The notes under the pieces are model-generated. The model saw nothing but the letters and a program-made list of their open reading frames with translations. It was not told the origin of the DNA and searched no databases. This document shows, piece after piece, positions 17,521 to 25,751 of a DNA stretch of 48,231 bases; position 1 is the first letter of the stretch, and every line of letters begins with the position of its first letter. The position numbers were made by a program, and so were the translations under genes. The DNA lies in contig CALFUP010000153.1 of NCBI GenBank assembly GCA_937929875.1, positions 1-48,231 on the forward strand, read 5' to 3'. Source of the DNA: an uncultured Cocleimonas sp. (GTDB lineage Bacteria; Pseudomonadota; Gammaproteobacteria; Thiotrichales; Thiotrichaceae).

Positions 17521-17997
17521 CTAGCTTTTAAACATATAACGCAAGTACTGAATACTTTCATCAGTGCTTTCGCCATAAGCAGAAATCGTCTCGAAACCAT
17601 AATCTTTATAAAGAAATTGAGCCGCTTTCATTTTTTCAGGTAAGGTTTCTAAAACAACCGCCTCATACCCCATTTGTTTTGCACTAAGCATCGATGCTTT
17701 AAAAATATCCTTACCTAAGCCGTGACCGCGATAAGACTCTTTAATATATAAGCGCTTCAATTCTGCGTCAGTTGTTGGTTTGTCAGCTCTTGGTTTTATA
17801 GCTGAGCAACCAACGGCCTGATCTCCGTCAAAGGCAAGATAAATTACACCTTTGGGTGCTGCGTAACTTCCTGGTAAATTAGTGAGTTCAGCTTCAAAGC
17901 CCTGAAAACAACAATCAGCATCTAACCATGTTTGATACTCACGAAATAAATCGCGGACTAAGTCTAGGTGTTGTGCTTGTGCCTGAATGATTTCCAT
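17521..17997 (-). CDS. GNAT-family N-acetyltransferase
   Basis: A 158-residue acetyl-CoA-dependent N-acetyltransferase of the GNAT fold. Visible are the beta4 region AELKRLYIKESYRGHGLGKDIF with the acetyl-CoA pyrophosphate loop R/Q-x-x-G-x-G/A as RGHGLG (about 95-100), and the late motif AAQFLYKDYGFETI. There are two adjacent cysteines in DADCCFQGF (around 28-32). Substrate is unknown. It lies 72 bp downstream of the mutY start and 24 bp after the ABC transporter start region on the minus strand, so it may share a transcript with the exporter upstream. Confidence 0.85.
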   Translation of the reverse strand: MEIIQAQAQHLDLVRDLFREYQTWLDADCCFQGFEAELTNLPGSYAAPKGVIYLAFDGDQAVGCSAIKPRADKPTTDAELKRLYIKESYRGHGLGKDIFKASMLSAKQMGYEAVVLETLPEKMKAAQFLYKDYGFETISAYGESTDESIQYLRYMFKS

Positions 17998-18021
17998 GGT
18001 GTCGCCTTTACTTATTTAAAA

Positions 18022-19779
18022 TTAGGATTGATTTAAAAATTCTCCACTTTGATGCTTCCACATAGTCGCATATTTGCCGTTTTTATCGAGTAATTCATTG
18101 TGAGTTCCTTGCTCAATAATTTTTCCGTGCTCTAACACTATAATACGATCCATGCGTAAGATAGTAGACAATCGATGCGCAATAACGATGGCTGTTTTAT
18201 CTGAGATTAATTCAAAAATAGACGTTTGAATTTGTTTTTCAGTGATTGAGTCTAAAGCACTTGTTGCTTCATCTAAAACGACAATGGGCGCTTCTTCTAA
18301 AAAGGCACGGGCCAAAGCAATACGTTGTTTTTCACCACCTGAAAGCTTCACTCCACGCTCGCCGACCATGGTTTCGAATTTCTTTGGCAAGTTGTTAATA
18401 AAATCTAAGCTACCTGATTTTTTGGCCGCTGCGATGAGTTGCTCTTCACTTACTTCTGTATTTAAAACGATATTATCGCGCACCGAGCGATGAAATAATT
18501 CAGGTTGCTGTGGCACAAGCGAGATCTGATTTCGTAAAGATTCTAATGTGAAATCGCATGCGTCTTGCCCATCAAATAAAATTGTTCCTTGTTGTGGGTC
18601 GAAAAAACGAAATAGTAACTTTGTTAATGAGGTTTTACCGGATCCAGAATGCCCAACTAAGGCTATCTTTTCACCTGCTTTTATCTTTAAAGAAAAATCC
18701 TCGAATAAACAGGCGTTAGAATTTTTATTTCCTGCATAGCTAAAGTAAAGAGTGTTTAATTGAATCTCACCTGCGCTTATTGTTAATGGCTTTGCAGTTT
18801 TGGAGTCTTTTTCAATATCGACACTCTGGAAAACAGCGGCCATCTCTGCGGAATCAGCCAAGGCGGTAAAGAAGTTACGAAAGTTACGTCCAAATTCCCA
18901 TAAGCGTTGAACCAACATCAATAATATTGATTGAAATAAGACAAATTCTCCGACATTGAATAAACCCTGTTGCCATTTATCTATCATCAAATAGACGAGT
19001 ATCAATTCGATTCCCATTGTTAAAATGCCTTGCACTGAAAAAGACACGAACATTAAAATCCATGCAATTTTTTTCTTGGCGTAAATTTCATCTGCTTTTT
19101 GATCAATATTGCTTTGTTCGTGATTCTCTAAGGCAAAACTTTTGACGATAAAGATATTACTAATGGCATCGGAATAGGCACCGCCTAATTTTGAATCACG
19201 CTCAGCCACAGCTTTATCAAATTTCAATTTCCAGATTGAAAAACCAACGCTCCAGGCAATGAATACAATAATCCAGAGCAAAAAATAAAAGGCAAACTCA
19301 GGGTAGTGCTGATAAAAAATAACGAAGGCGATGCTGATGCCGATGATATTTTGTACAAATTGAAATAAAAACCAATCCATGATGACTTCATAGGCTCGCG
19401 AGAAGCGGCTGGCTTTTTTAATTAAACCTCCTGAGAAATTATTCTCAAAGAAATCAAATTTCTGCTGTTTCAGCACATCAAAACAACGCTTTTCTAATAG
19501 GTTAACGCCTCCGCCATCCAAAGGAATAATTCCAATTTCTAATACACGCCATGATAGCCAAACTCCCGCGTAAAAAGTCACAACCATCCAAAAATTTTCA
19601 AGAATAAGTTTAGTTGTTTCAGGACTGACACCCGCAGCAAAACCATTGGCTATATTTTTATAAAAAACAGGCACATACATACCGAACGAGGTAGCGCAAA
19701 TAACGCCTAATACGGACAGTAAAAAAGCCCAACGTTTTTGCCATGTAACATCAAGGTATTCATTGAAAATGGTTTTCAT
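18022..19779 (-). CDS. ABC exporter, fused permease and ATPase (MsbA/MDR type half-transporter)
   Basis: Inner-membrane half-transporter expected to work as a homodimer. The N-terminal 330 residues hold about six membrane segments (including FLLSVLGVICATSFGMYVPVF and IIGISIAFVIFYQ). The C-terminal ATPase shows Walker A GHSGSGKTS near 376, the ABC signature LSGGEKQR near 478, Walker B IVVLDEATSALD near 500 and the switch histidine in IAHRLS. All ATPase motifs are intact. Length 585 fits. Substrate is not deducible: no lipid A or heme-export partner is adjacent. The next gene in the same direction is an acetyltransferase 24 bp on. Confidence 0.9.
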   Translation of the reverse strand: MKTIFNEYLDVTWQKRWAFLLSVLGVICATSFGMYVPVFYKNIANGFAAGVSPETTKLILENFWMVVTFYAGVWLSWRVLEIGIIPLDGGGVNLLEKRCFDVLKQQKFDFFENNFSGGLIKKASRFSRAYEVIMDWFLFQFVQNIIGISIAFVIFYQHYPEFAFYFLLWIIVFIAWSVGFSIWKLKFDKAVAERDSKLGGAYSDAISNIFIVKSFALENHEQSNIDQKADEIYAKKKIAWILMFVSFSVQGILTMGIELILVYLMIDKWQQGLFNVGEFVLFQSILLMLVQRLWEFGRNFRNFFTALADSAEMAAVFQSVDIEKDSKTAKPLTISAGEIQLNTLYFSYAGNKNSNACLFEDFSLKIKAGEKIALVGHSGSGKTSLTKLLFRFFDPQQGTILFDGQDACDFTLESLRNQISLVPQQPELFHRSVRDNIVLNTEVSEEQLIAAAKKSGSLDFINNLPKKFETMVGERGVKLSGGEKQRIALARAFLEEAPIVVLDEATSALDSITEKQIQTSIFELISDKTAIVIAHRLSTILRMDRIIVLEHGKIIEQGTHNELLDKNGKYATMWKHQSGEFLNQS

Positions 19780-19928
19780 AGGGCGAGTGTACTTGATACG
19801 GATTTATTTTAAGGGCTAATTTTTATTAATTTTGAGATTATATTAGTTAAGTTTTCGGTAAGTAACAGCCCAAAGTGTAAGCTATTATTTTTCTCACTTT
19901 ATTTACTCGCTAAATATATACTTCTATC

Positions 19929-20693
19929 ATGGAAACAGTTCTAGAATTGAGTATTTATTGGGTTATTGCATTAGCATTTGTTGGATTTTTAGCGGGCTAT
20001 ATTGATGCCGTTGCGGGCGGTGGAGGCATGCTTAATTTACCTGCATTGCTTTTTGCCGGGGTACCACCTGTATCTGCTTTGGCAGTGAGTAAAATGAGCG
20101 CAATTGCAGGCACTATTCTTGCCGTTATCAAGTTCACCTTGAGTAAACGTATTCATTGGAAAACCGTAATAATTGCTGCTGTACCCTGTTTACTCGCATC
20201 ATATTTTGGTGGCAAGGCTGCCTTAAATATCTCTGCTGAAGTGCTTGCATGGGCTATCTTAATTTGTATCCCAATTGCATTAACTATCGTTTTACGTGAC
20301 AAAGTTGACAGCCAAGAAACTGAAGTCAGTAATATTCCTAAAACCTTATTAGCGATTACCCCTATTGGCTTTTATGACGGAATTCTTGGACCAGGAACAG
20401 GCACTTACATGACAATTGCCGTCAGAAAAATTCTTAAATTCGATTTGCTCAAAGCGACCGCTACAATTAAACCATTAAATTTATTAAGCAACATCGGTGC
20501 AGCAGTTGCTTTTATTCTTGCGGGTAAAGTAATCTGGTCGATTGCAGTGCCAATGTTAGTTGCAAGTTCTGTGGGCGGTTGGCTAGGGAGCAAATCTGCA
20601 ATTAAAGGGGGTGAGTTTTTTATCCGAAGATTACTCATTACCATTCTGAGTATTATGTTAGCGGCAAATTTATATAAAATGTTCTTTTCTTAA
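19929..20693 (+). CDS. TauE/SafE-family permease (sulfite or anion exporter family)
   Basis: A 254-residue polytopic inner-membrane protein of about eight segments. The family motif AGYIDAVAGGGGMLNLPALLF lies at roughly 22-42 and the repeated half-motif PIGFYDGILGPGTGTYMTIA at about 140-160, the internal duplication typical of TauE/SafE (DUF81) proteins. Characterised members move sulfite, sulfoacetate or related organic anions, but most are unassigned, so the substrate is unknown. It is divergent from the ABC exporter (149 bp between starts) and convergent with the ParC-like gene, with a long repeat between. Confidence 0.88.
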   Translation: METVLELSIYWVIALAFVGFLAGYIDAVAGGGGMLNLPALLFAGVPPVSALAVSKMSAIAGTILAVIKFTLSKRIHWKTVIIAAVPCLLASYFGGKAALNISAEVLAWAILICIPIALTIVLRDKVDSQETEVSNIPKTLLAITPIGFYDGILGPGTGTYMTIAVRKILKFDLLKATATIKPLNLLSNIGAAVAFILAGKVIWSIAVPMLVASSVGGWLGSKSAIKGGEFFIRRLLITILSIMLAANLYKMFFS

Positions 20694-20719
20694 TTTTGTA
20701 GTATCGATTAAAAACTTTT

Positions 20720-20816
20720 AAAAAGTAGGGGGGTGTCATTTCGACGTTATTGAATATAAGTAATTCGACATACTTCGATTAAGCTGAGTACGAGTGCTCA
20801 ACAAAACTGTCATTTT
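20720..20816 (+). repeat. Dispersed repeat, copy 6 (long form, about 97 bp)
   Basis: Begins AAAAGTAGGGGGGTGTCATT then TCGACG, and ends TTCGATTAAGCTGAGTACG followed by AGTGCTCAACAAAACTGTCA. It sits between the convergent tauE-like and ParC-like genes, 26 bp past the permease stop. Confidence 0.88.
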
Positions 20817-20857
20817 AAATACTGTAATACGACGAATACCTGACATGAAGAAACTAG

Positions 20858-21436
20858 CTATTTAGCTCTCGGGTTCTCTTCCTGTAGGATTTTAGCTCTA
20901 CGGTGCTCCCATCTTTCTTTAGCTATCTGGATGGCTTTATCTGTTGGATTCACTTTTACAGGCTCAGTAACCTCTGCTAAATCAATTTCTTGAGTTTGTT
21001 GTTCTGGTTGGATATTTACTTTTAAAGTTGGTTCGGTTGTATTTTCCTGACTATCTTCAATAGTGTTAGTAGCTTCAACAAGTTTAGTTTCGGCAATTTC
21101 AGATGTTTGTTGTTGAAGTGATTGATGGGATTTGTGTGTTTGTTTAAGAGTATTGGCGCTATCAGGACGGCGCAGACTCTTCTTGGTAGGATCGTATCTG
21201 GATACATCAGTCTGAAATTTATCAATACCTAAGTCTTTTAAATACTTAGCTAGCGTGTCTAGTTTTCTCCAAACACGAGGTTTCCCACTATTTTTAGCCA
21301 TGACAACTTTTAGTGTGTCGCCTACCTCTACGCTCAATGCCCAGGTATCTCCTATTGCTTTGACGATGACAACGGATACAGCATCTGCTTCAATTAGGTG
21401 TGTTAAAGCATTATGATTTATTTGATGTTTTTTCAT
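20858..21436 (-). CDS. ParC-family partition-associated-like protein
   Basis: A 192-residue protein. The N-terminal 90 residues (INHNALTHLIEADAVSVV, then VWRKLDTLAKYLKDLGIDKF and YDPTKKSLRRPD) resemble, from memory, the ParC-family partition-associated proteins found on plasmids and integrative elements. The rest is low-complexity, rich in Gln, Glu and Thr, and ends in a basic helix (AKERWEHRRAKI). I infer a DNA- or partition-associated role, but no parA or parB is next to it here. The low-complexity tail is unusual for the family and longer than normal. It is transcribed away from tcdA with 187 bp between starts. Confidence 0.55.
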   Translation of the reverse strand: MKKHQINHNALTHLIEADAVSVVIVKAIGDTWALSVEVGDTLKVVMAKNSGKPRVWRKLDTLAKYLKDLGIDKFQTDVSRYDPTKKSLRRPDSANTLKQTHKSHQSLQQQTSEIAETKLVEATNTIEDSQENTTEPTLKVNIQPEQQTQEIDLAEVTEPVKVNPTDKAIQIAKERWEHRRAKILQEENPRAK

Positions 21437-21623
21437 GTCATCCCCTTTACTTGACTTATGAATCCCGAATATTAACTGTTCAGTAATTATATATTAAAGT
21501 CATCGCATTACGAAAATTTTCTCAATTCGTCATTTAGAAATTTATGTAAATCCTCAAGATACCTTTCGCAAAAAGTTTCAAGCTAAGCTATCTTCTCGGT
21601 TTAGTTAGTAATTTGCACTTATT

Positions 21624-22454
21624 ATGACCAATAAAACCCTGTATATAACAAGTCATGATGCCAGACGTCGTTTTGGTGGTGTCGAGCGTTTGTATGGTAG
21701 GAATGCATTAGAAAAATTCAAAAATGCTAATGTCATTGTTATAGGTATCGGAGGAGTCGGTTCTTGGGCTGTGGAAGCGTTGGCTAGAAATGCCATTGGA
21801 AAATTAACTCTGATTGATATGGATGTGGTGGCGGAATCAAATATAAATCGACAGCTTCCAGCGTTAAGTAGCACTTTGGGTAGAAATAAAATTGATGTTA
21901 TGTCCGATCGAATTTATGAGATAAATCCTGATTGTAAGGTAACGTTGATTGATGATTTCCTCACGAAAGATAATTTATCTGAACTTGTTGGTGAAGGCAT
22001 TGATACTAGAGTAGATTATGTGATTGATTGCATCGATAATTCCCGTGTAAAAGCAGCACTAGTTGCTTGGTGTAAACGACGCAAAATCAAAATTATTACT
22101 CTTGGTGGTGCTGGCGGTCAAACGGATCCAAGTTTAATTAAAATAGCTGATTTAAGTAAAACGGCACATGACCCACTACTTTCAAGAACACGAAAACTAC
22201 TTCGTCAAAACTATGACTTTTCCAACAATACCAAAAGACGGTTTGGTATACCTTGTGTCTTTTCACCAGAGCATTTGAAATATGCAAATTTAGATGGTGG
22301 CGTTAGTCAGGATAAACCGATGCCTACTGAAAACGAGTCTGATATAACAAATGACTTGAGTTGTGCAGGAGGAATAGGATCTTCGGTGATGGTAACAGCT
22401 AGTTTTGCTTTTATCGCTGTGTCGTATGTATTAGAAAAAATTGCCCAAAAATAG
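21624..22454 (+). CDS. tcdA: tRNA threonylcarbamoyladenosine dehydratase TcdA (CsdL)
   Basis: E1-like enzyme that uses ATP to cyclise t6A37 to ct6A37 in tRNAs reading ANN codons. The Rossmann glycine motif GIGGVGSWAVEALAR is at 41-55, the ribose-binding aspartate region LIDMDVVAESNINRQ at 63-77, then VIDCIDN and LGGAGGQTDP. The N-terminal signature RFGGVERLYG and the RKLLRQNYDF and IPCVFSPE blocks are TcdA-specific. 276 residues is standard. In many bacteria tcdA neighbours csdA/csdE; none is visible here. Confidence 0.95.
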   Translation: MTNKTLYITSHDARRRFGGVERLYGRNALEKFKNANVIVIGIGGVGSWAVEALARNAIGKLTLIDMDVVAESNINRQLPALSSTLGRNKIDVMSDRIYEINPDCKVTLIDDFLTKDNLSELVGEGIDTRVDYVIDCIDNSRVKAALVAWCKRRKIKIITLGGAGGQTDPSLIKIADLSKTAHDPLLSRTRKLLRQNYDFSNNTKRRFGIPCVFSPEHLKYANLDGGVSQDKPMPTENESDITNDLSCAGGIGSSVMVTASFAFIAVSYVLEKIAQK

Positions 22455-22624
22455 AGATAAACTCTCCAACTTCACTGTCATAAGTAATAGTAGATTAATT
22501 CGATTTAATTTAATCTATAATCCACAAGAGAGTTTTATCGTTTTATTTTCTACGGTTAAGCTGGTGCTAAGCATGCAAAAGTTATGCTGTGGAAAATAAT
22601 AATAAGAAAGGTAGGGGAACCTCC

Positions 22625-23662
22625 ATGTTGAAAAAATTTTGTACTTTATTACCAATGGTTGTGGCTTCGGTAGCAGTAACATCATGTTCTGGCACTAAAC
22701 CACAAGTTAGCACAGCAACACCTATTAAAGCTCCCGTGCTAGTCAAAAAGAAAGCGATAAAACCAATCCCCGTGGTTTATGAGAAATTATCACCAAAAAA
22801 GAGGCGTGTGCAGAAAACTCGTAGGTACAGTAAAAGTCCTTATGCTAATTCGTTTAACCAAAAGTTATCAAATGCGGCTCTTGGACGCTTACGCTCAAAG
22901 GTTAGATACGACGGAGCTTATGTAAAAATTGCATATCCTGGTGGAGATGTACATCCGAGCACTGGCGTTTGTACAGACGTAGTGATTAGGTCTTATCGTA
23001 AATTAGGCATAGATTTACAAGAACAAGTTCATCGAGATATGAGCTCAGCTTTCAATGCTTACCCTAACCCACGAAAATGGGGTTTATCGAAGCCAGATAC
23101 TAATATTGATCATCGTCGTGTCTATAATTTACGCCAGTTTTTCCAACGCCGAGGAGCGGCTTTACGTATTACTAATAACCCGCGAAATTATAAGCCAGGT
23201 GACGTAGTGTCATGGATGGTTGGTCCAGACCTGCCTCATATTGGAATTGTCGTTAATAAACGTTCAAAAGCAGATCCAAATCGTTTTATGGTTGTGCATA
23301 ATATTGCTCGTGGACCAGAATTAGAAGACATGTTATTCAGATTCCCTGTTACTGGTCATTACCGTTATACACCAGCACATATGGGTAATATTCCAAATGG
23401 GATTTTAACCAAAAAGCGCTCTAATAATGGTGGTATGAGTCATGCTCAATTAATACAAGCAGCTAATATTCTTGGTACCAATGTTTCTCAAAACAATGCT
23501 TCTCAAGTAAAGAAAGTAGTACGAACTAACAAAAGACAAAGCAATCTTGATCAGGTAGTTCGATTGAACAGTATTAACGGACCCGTGGTTAAAGCAAAAA
23601 ATGGTTCAATGACCTTGGCAAATTTATCAGATGCTGAAATCCAAACGCTTTTAGTAAAATAA
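22625..23662 (+). CDS. DUF1287-domain lipoprotein
   Basis: A lipoprotein: LLPMVVASVAVTSC ends in a lipobox with Cys21 as the lipidated residue. After a basic linker (about 45-85) comes a DUF1287 domain, an NlpC/P60-like fold, with VRYDGAYVKIAYPGGDV, GVCTDVVIRSYRKLGIDL, NIDHRRVYNLRQFFQRRG and LPHIGIVVN. The Cys in CTDVV and the His in LPHIG are candidate catalytic residues. An extra C-terminal tail of about 75 residues rich in Asn, Lys and Gln is beyond the normal DUF1287 end. ATG 22625 is preferred over GTG 22589 because AGGGGA lies 8 bp upstream and the lipoprotein signal starts there. Function in cell-wall turnover is plausible, not shown. Confidence 0.75.
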   Translation: MLKKFCTLLPMVVASVAVTSCSGTKPQVSTATPIKAPVLVKKKAIKPIPVVYEKLSPKKRRVQKTRRYSKSPYANSFNQKLSNAALGRLRSKVRYDGAYVKIAYPGGDVHPSTGVCTDVVIRSYRKLGIDLQEQVHRDMSSAFNAYPNPRKWGLSKPDTNIDHRRVYNLRQFFQRRGAALRITNNPRNYKPGDVVSWMVGPDLPHIGIVVNKRSKADPNRFMVVHNIARGPELEDMLFRFPVTGHYRYTPAHMGNIPNGILTKKRSNNGGMSHAQLIQAANILGTNVSQNNASQVKKVVRTNKRQSNLDQVVRLNSINGPVVKAKNGSMTLANLSDAEIQTLLVK

Positions 23663-23728
23663 TAATTAATTGCATCCGATTATCTTTTTGAGTCGTTACT
23701 AAAAATAGAACGTTGCGGTTTTTCAACA

Positions 23729-23769
23729 ATACCCTCACACTGTTATTAGCAGTTTGGGGGTATTTTTTT
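23729..23769 (+). terminator. Rho-independent terminator of the DUF1287 gene
   Basis: ATACCCTCACACTG pairs with CAGTTTGGGGGTAT (one mismatch, one wobble) around TTATTAG, then seven T residues. Placed 67 bp after the stop codon at 23662 on the same strand. Confidence 0.85.
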
Positions 23770-23898
23770 ATCCTACATACTTATTCATATCCGAAACTTA
23801 CTTCTTTCTTATCCTTTCTTTTGCAATAAGCATTATTGCTTTGTCAGTGCAAAGCCATCTGAGCTATCATTACATTTTTAATTTAGGTGAAAAAAAAC

Positions 23899-24474
23899 AT
23901 GGCACTGACTCCTTCAACCATGCTGGAATTGGGCACTAAAGCTCCAGAATTTTCTCTTTTAGAGCCATTAACTCAAAACTTGGTTTCATTATCAGACTTC
24001 GAAGAAATGCCAGTTTTGATTGCTTTCATTTGTAATCATTGTCCTTATGTGGTGTTACTAAAAGAAGCTTTCGAGCAATTTGCTAAAGACTATCAAGCTA
24101 AAGGCCTACAAGTTATCGCTATTAACTCTAACGATATAGAAAATTACCCTGCTGATAGTCCTGAAAAAATGATTGAAGATGCAAAAAACTATGGCTACAG
24201 TTTTCCTTATCTATTTGATGAGACACAAGAAGTTGCTGCCAAGTATAAAGCCGCATGTACTCCTGATTTTTTCTTGTTTGATCGCCAACATACACTTTAT
24301 TATCGAGGTCAATTTGATAATGCAAGACCCAACTCGGGAATAATGGTGACCGGTAATGATATGAGAAATGCAGCTAATAGTTTATTGGTCGGTGAAGGCA
24401 TACCAACTGAGCAAGTTCCGTCTGTAGGTTGTAATATTAAATGGAAGCAAGGGTGTCAGCCAGAATATGCTTAG
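23899..24474 (+). CDS. Thioredoxin-fold (redoxin/peroxiredoxin-like) protein
   Basis: A 191-residue soluble thioredoxin-like protein of the AhpC/TSA-redoxin type. The redox motif C-N-H-C lies at 45-48 within IAFICNHCPYVV, and a cis-proline region CTPDFFLFD is near residue 119-127. APEFSLLEPL near the start is typical of redoxins. Three further cysteines, at CTPD and near the C-terminus (VGCN and GCQP), are notable. No signal peptide is present, so it is probably cytoplasmic. ATG 23899 is preferred over GTG 23887 because TTAGGTG provides the ribosome binding site. It stands alone after a terminator. Physiological partner unknown. Confidence 0.85.
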   Translation: MALTPSTMLELGTKAPEFSLLEPLTQNLVSLSDFEEMPVLIAFICNHCPYVVLLKEAFEQFAKDYQAKGLQVIAINSNDIENYPADSPEKMIEDAKNYGYSFPYLFDETQEVAAKYKAACTPDFFLFDRQHTLYYRGQFDNARPNSGIMVTGNDMRNAANSLLVGEGIPTEQVPSVGCNIKWKQGCQPEYA

Positions 24475-24556
24475 GTAGTTCTGATCGCTTGAGTTTTATC
24501 TTTGATCAAGTTAGATAGTTTAAATTTATGAATACACTATAAATTTAATGCTCTAC

Positions 24557-24652
24557 AAAAAGTAGGGGGGTGTCATTTGAATGCGCTCAATAATCCAATT
24601 CGACAAACTTTGACTAAGCTGAGTACAAGTTTTCAACAGAACTATCGTTTTT
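24557..24652 (+). repeat. Dispersed repeat, copy 7 (long form, about 96 bp)
   Basis: Starts AAAAGTAGGGGGGTGTCATT and ends ACTAAGCTGAGTACAAGTTT followed by TCAACAGAACTATCGTTTT. It fills the convergent gap between the thioredoxin-fold gene and lipB, 83 bp after the former's stop. Confidence 0.88.
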
Positions 24653-24677
24653 ATAAGAACTAGCGGTCTTTTTTGTC

Positions 24678-25340
24678 TTAAAGGTTCTGTCCCGAAGTAC
24701 TATTTTTAACGAGTTGCTTTAATTGAGTCTCAAGCATTGACTGCAGTTTAATAGCAATTGTCGTCATATCTTGCTCAACTCCTAAATTTTTAGTTTGTGT
24801 AATTTCTAGGCCTGAATACCCGCATGGGTTTATATAAGAGAAAGGTTTCAAGTTCATATCAACATTAAGGCTTAAACCATGGGTTGTTCTGCCTTTTGAT
24901 ACACGCAGCCCCAGCGCAGCAATTTTTTTTCTATCTACGTATACACCTGGAGCTTTTGGATCACTATTCGCCGTAATATTATAATGTGCTAATAGCTCTA
25001 TAATGCAATCTTCAATAAGTGTAACCAAGCGCCGAATGCCTAATTTACGACGATGTAGATCTAATAAAAAATAAATGACTATCTGGCCTGGTCCGTGGTA
25101 TGTGACCTGTCCGCCTCGATCCACTTTGATTACTGGTATATTAGAATTTTGCAATATATGTTCTGCTTTGCCATTCCTACCTAAGGTAAAAACTGAAGGA
25201 TGTTCGACAACCCAAAGTTCATCCAAAGTATCCTCATTTCTATCATTGGTAAAGTCTTGCATTGCTTGCCAAACATTTTGATAGTCTTGCAGACCCAGTT
25301 GTTTTATTTTTATTTTTTGAGTTTCAGTAAATGATGGCAT
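24678..25340 (-). CDS. lipB: Octanoyl-[ACP]:protein N-octanoyltransferase LipB
   Basis: Transfers octanoyl from acyl carrier protein to lipoyl domains, the first step of endogenous lipoate synthesis. Seen are [13 protein letters not shown] (74-86), the catalytic lysine in [11 protein letters not shown] (Lys139), [11 protein letters not shown] and the catalytic Cys173 in NPCGYSG. With ATG 25340 the protein is 220 residues, close to the family norm. A TTG at 25382 would add 14 residues and overlap ybeD; it looks less likely since family members start near [10 protein letters not shown]. The lipA gene, often next, is missing: a repeat and a convergent gene follow instead. Confidence 0.94.
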   Translation of the reverse strand: MPSFTETQKIKIKQLGLQDYQNVWQAMQDFTNDRNEDTLDELWVVEHPSVFTLGRNGKAEHILQNSNIPVIKVDRGGQVTYHGPGQIVIYFLLDLHRRKLGIRRLVTLIEDCIIELLAHYNITANSDPKAPGVYVDRKKIAALGLRVSKGRTTHGLSLNVDMNLKPFSYINPCGYSGLEITQTKNLGVEQDMTTIAIKLQSMLETQLKQLVKNSTSGQNL

Positions 25341-25369
25341 CTTTATAAGTTTGTCTAGAGGCTTCTTAA

Positions 25370-25699
25370 TCAAAGCGCCCAAAGAACCAATTCATGATCT
25401 GTAAAGTCTTTATAAAGAGCATCTAATTGGGATTTGTCATTAGCATGTATATTGAGGGTTAAGCTAACGTATTTGCCTGTTTTACTGACATTTTGAGTGG
25501 TTTGATTTTCATCAAATTTTGAATCATGCGTTGTCGCGATTTTATTAATAGCGCTGTGAAACTCAGGAAGAGCAGGCCCCATAACTTTTACAGGAAATTC
25601 ACAGGGAAACTCAATAAGTGACTCTTCTTCAGTGCCTTGTGCATCTTTATGTTTTTTAGATAATTGAGCTATTGTATTTAGTTTTTTTTTGGAGGACAT
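25370..25699 (-). CDS. ybeD: YbeD/DUF493 family protein
   Basis: A 109-residue soluble protein of the DUF493 alpha/beta family. Domain hallmarks seen are [41 protein letters not shown] and a C-terminal VLWAL. An N-terminal extension of about 28 charged residues ([20 protein letters not shown]) precedes the domain. It sits between dacA and lipB exactly as in Escherichia coli, with the stop 29 bp before the preferred lipB start. Function is not established in the family. Confidence 0.92.
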   Translation of the reverse strand: MSSKKKLNTIAQLSKKHKDAQGTEEESLIEFPCEFPVKVMGPALPEFHSAINKIATTHDSKFDENQTTQNVSKTGKYVSLTLNIHANDKSQLDALYKDFTDHELVLWAL

Positions 25700-25751
25700 A
25701 TTAAATAAGGCTCGTTCGTAATTGTATTGACTTCAAAACAATAAATAAGTA

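Noticed and set aside
22456-22539. GATAAACTCTC / GAGAGTTTTATC inverted repeat after tcdA as a terminator
   Set aside because: The loop is about 60 nt and the arms differ in length by one base; too weak to call.
23754-23939. Hydrophobic 61-codon plus-strand frame starting inside the DUF1287 terminator
   Set aside because: Begins in the T-run of the terminator and overlaps the thioredoxin-fold gene start; no SD.
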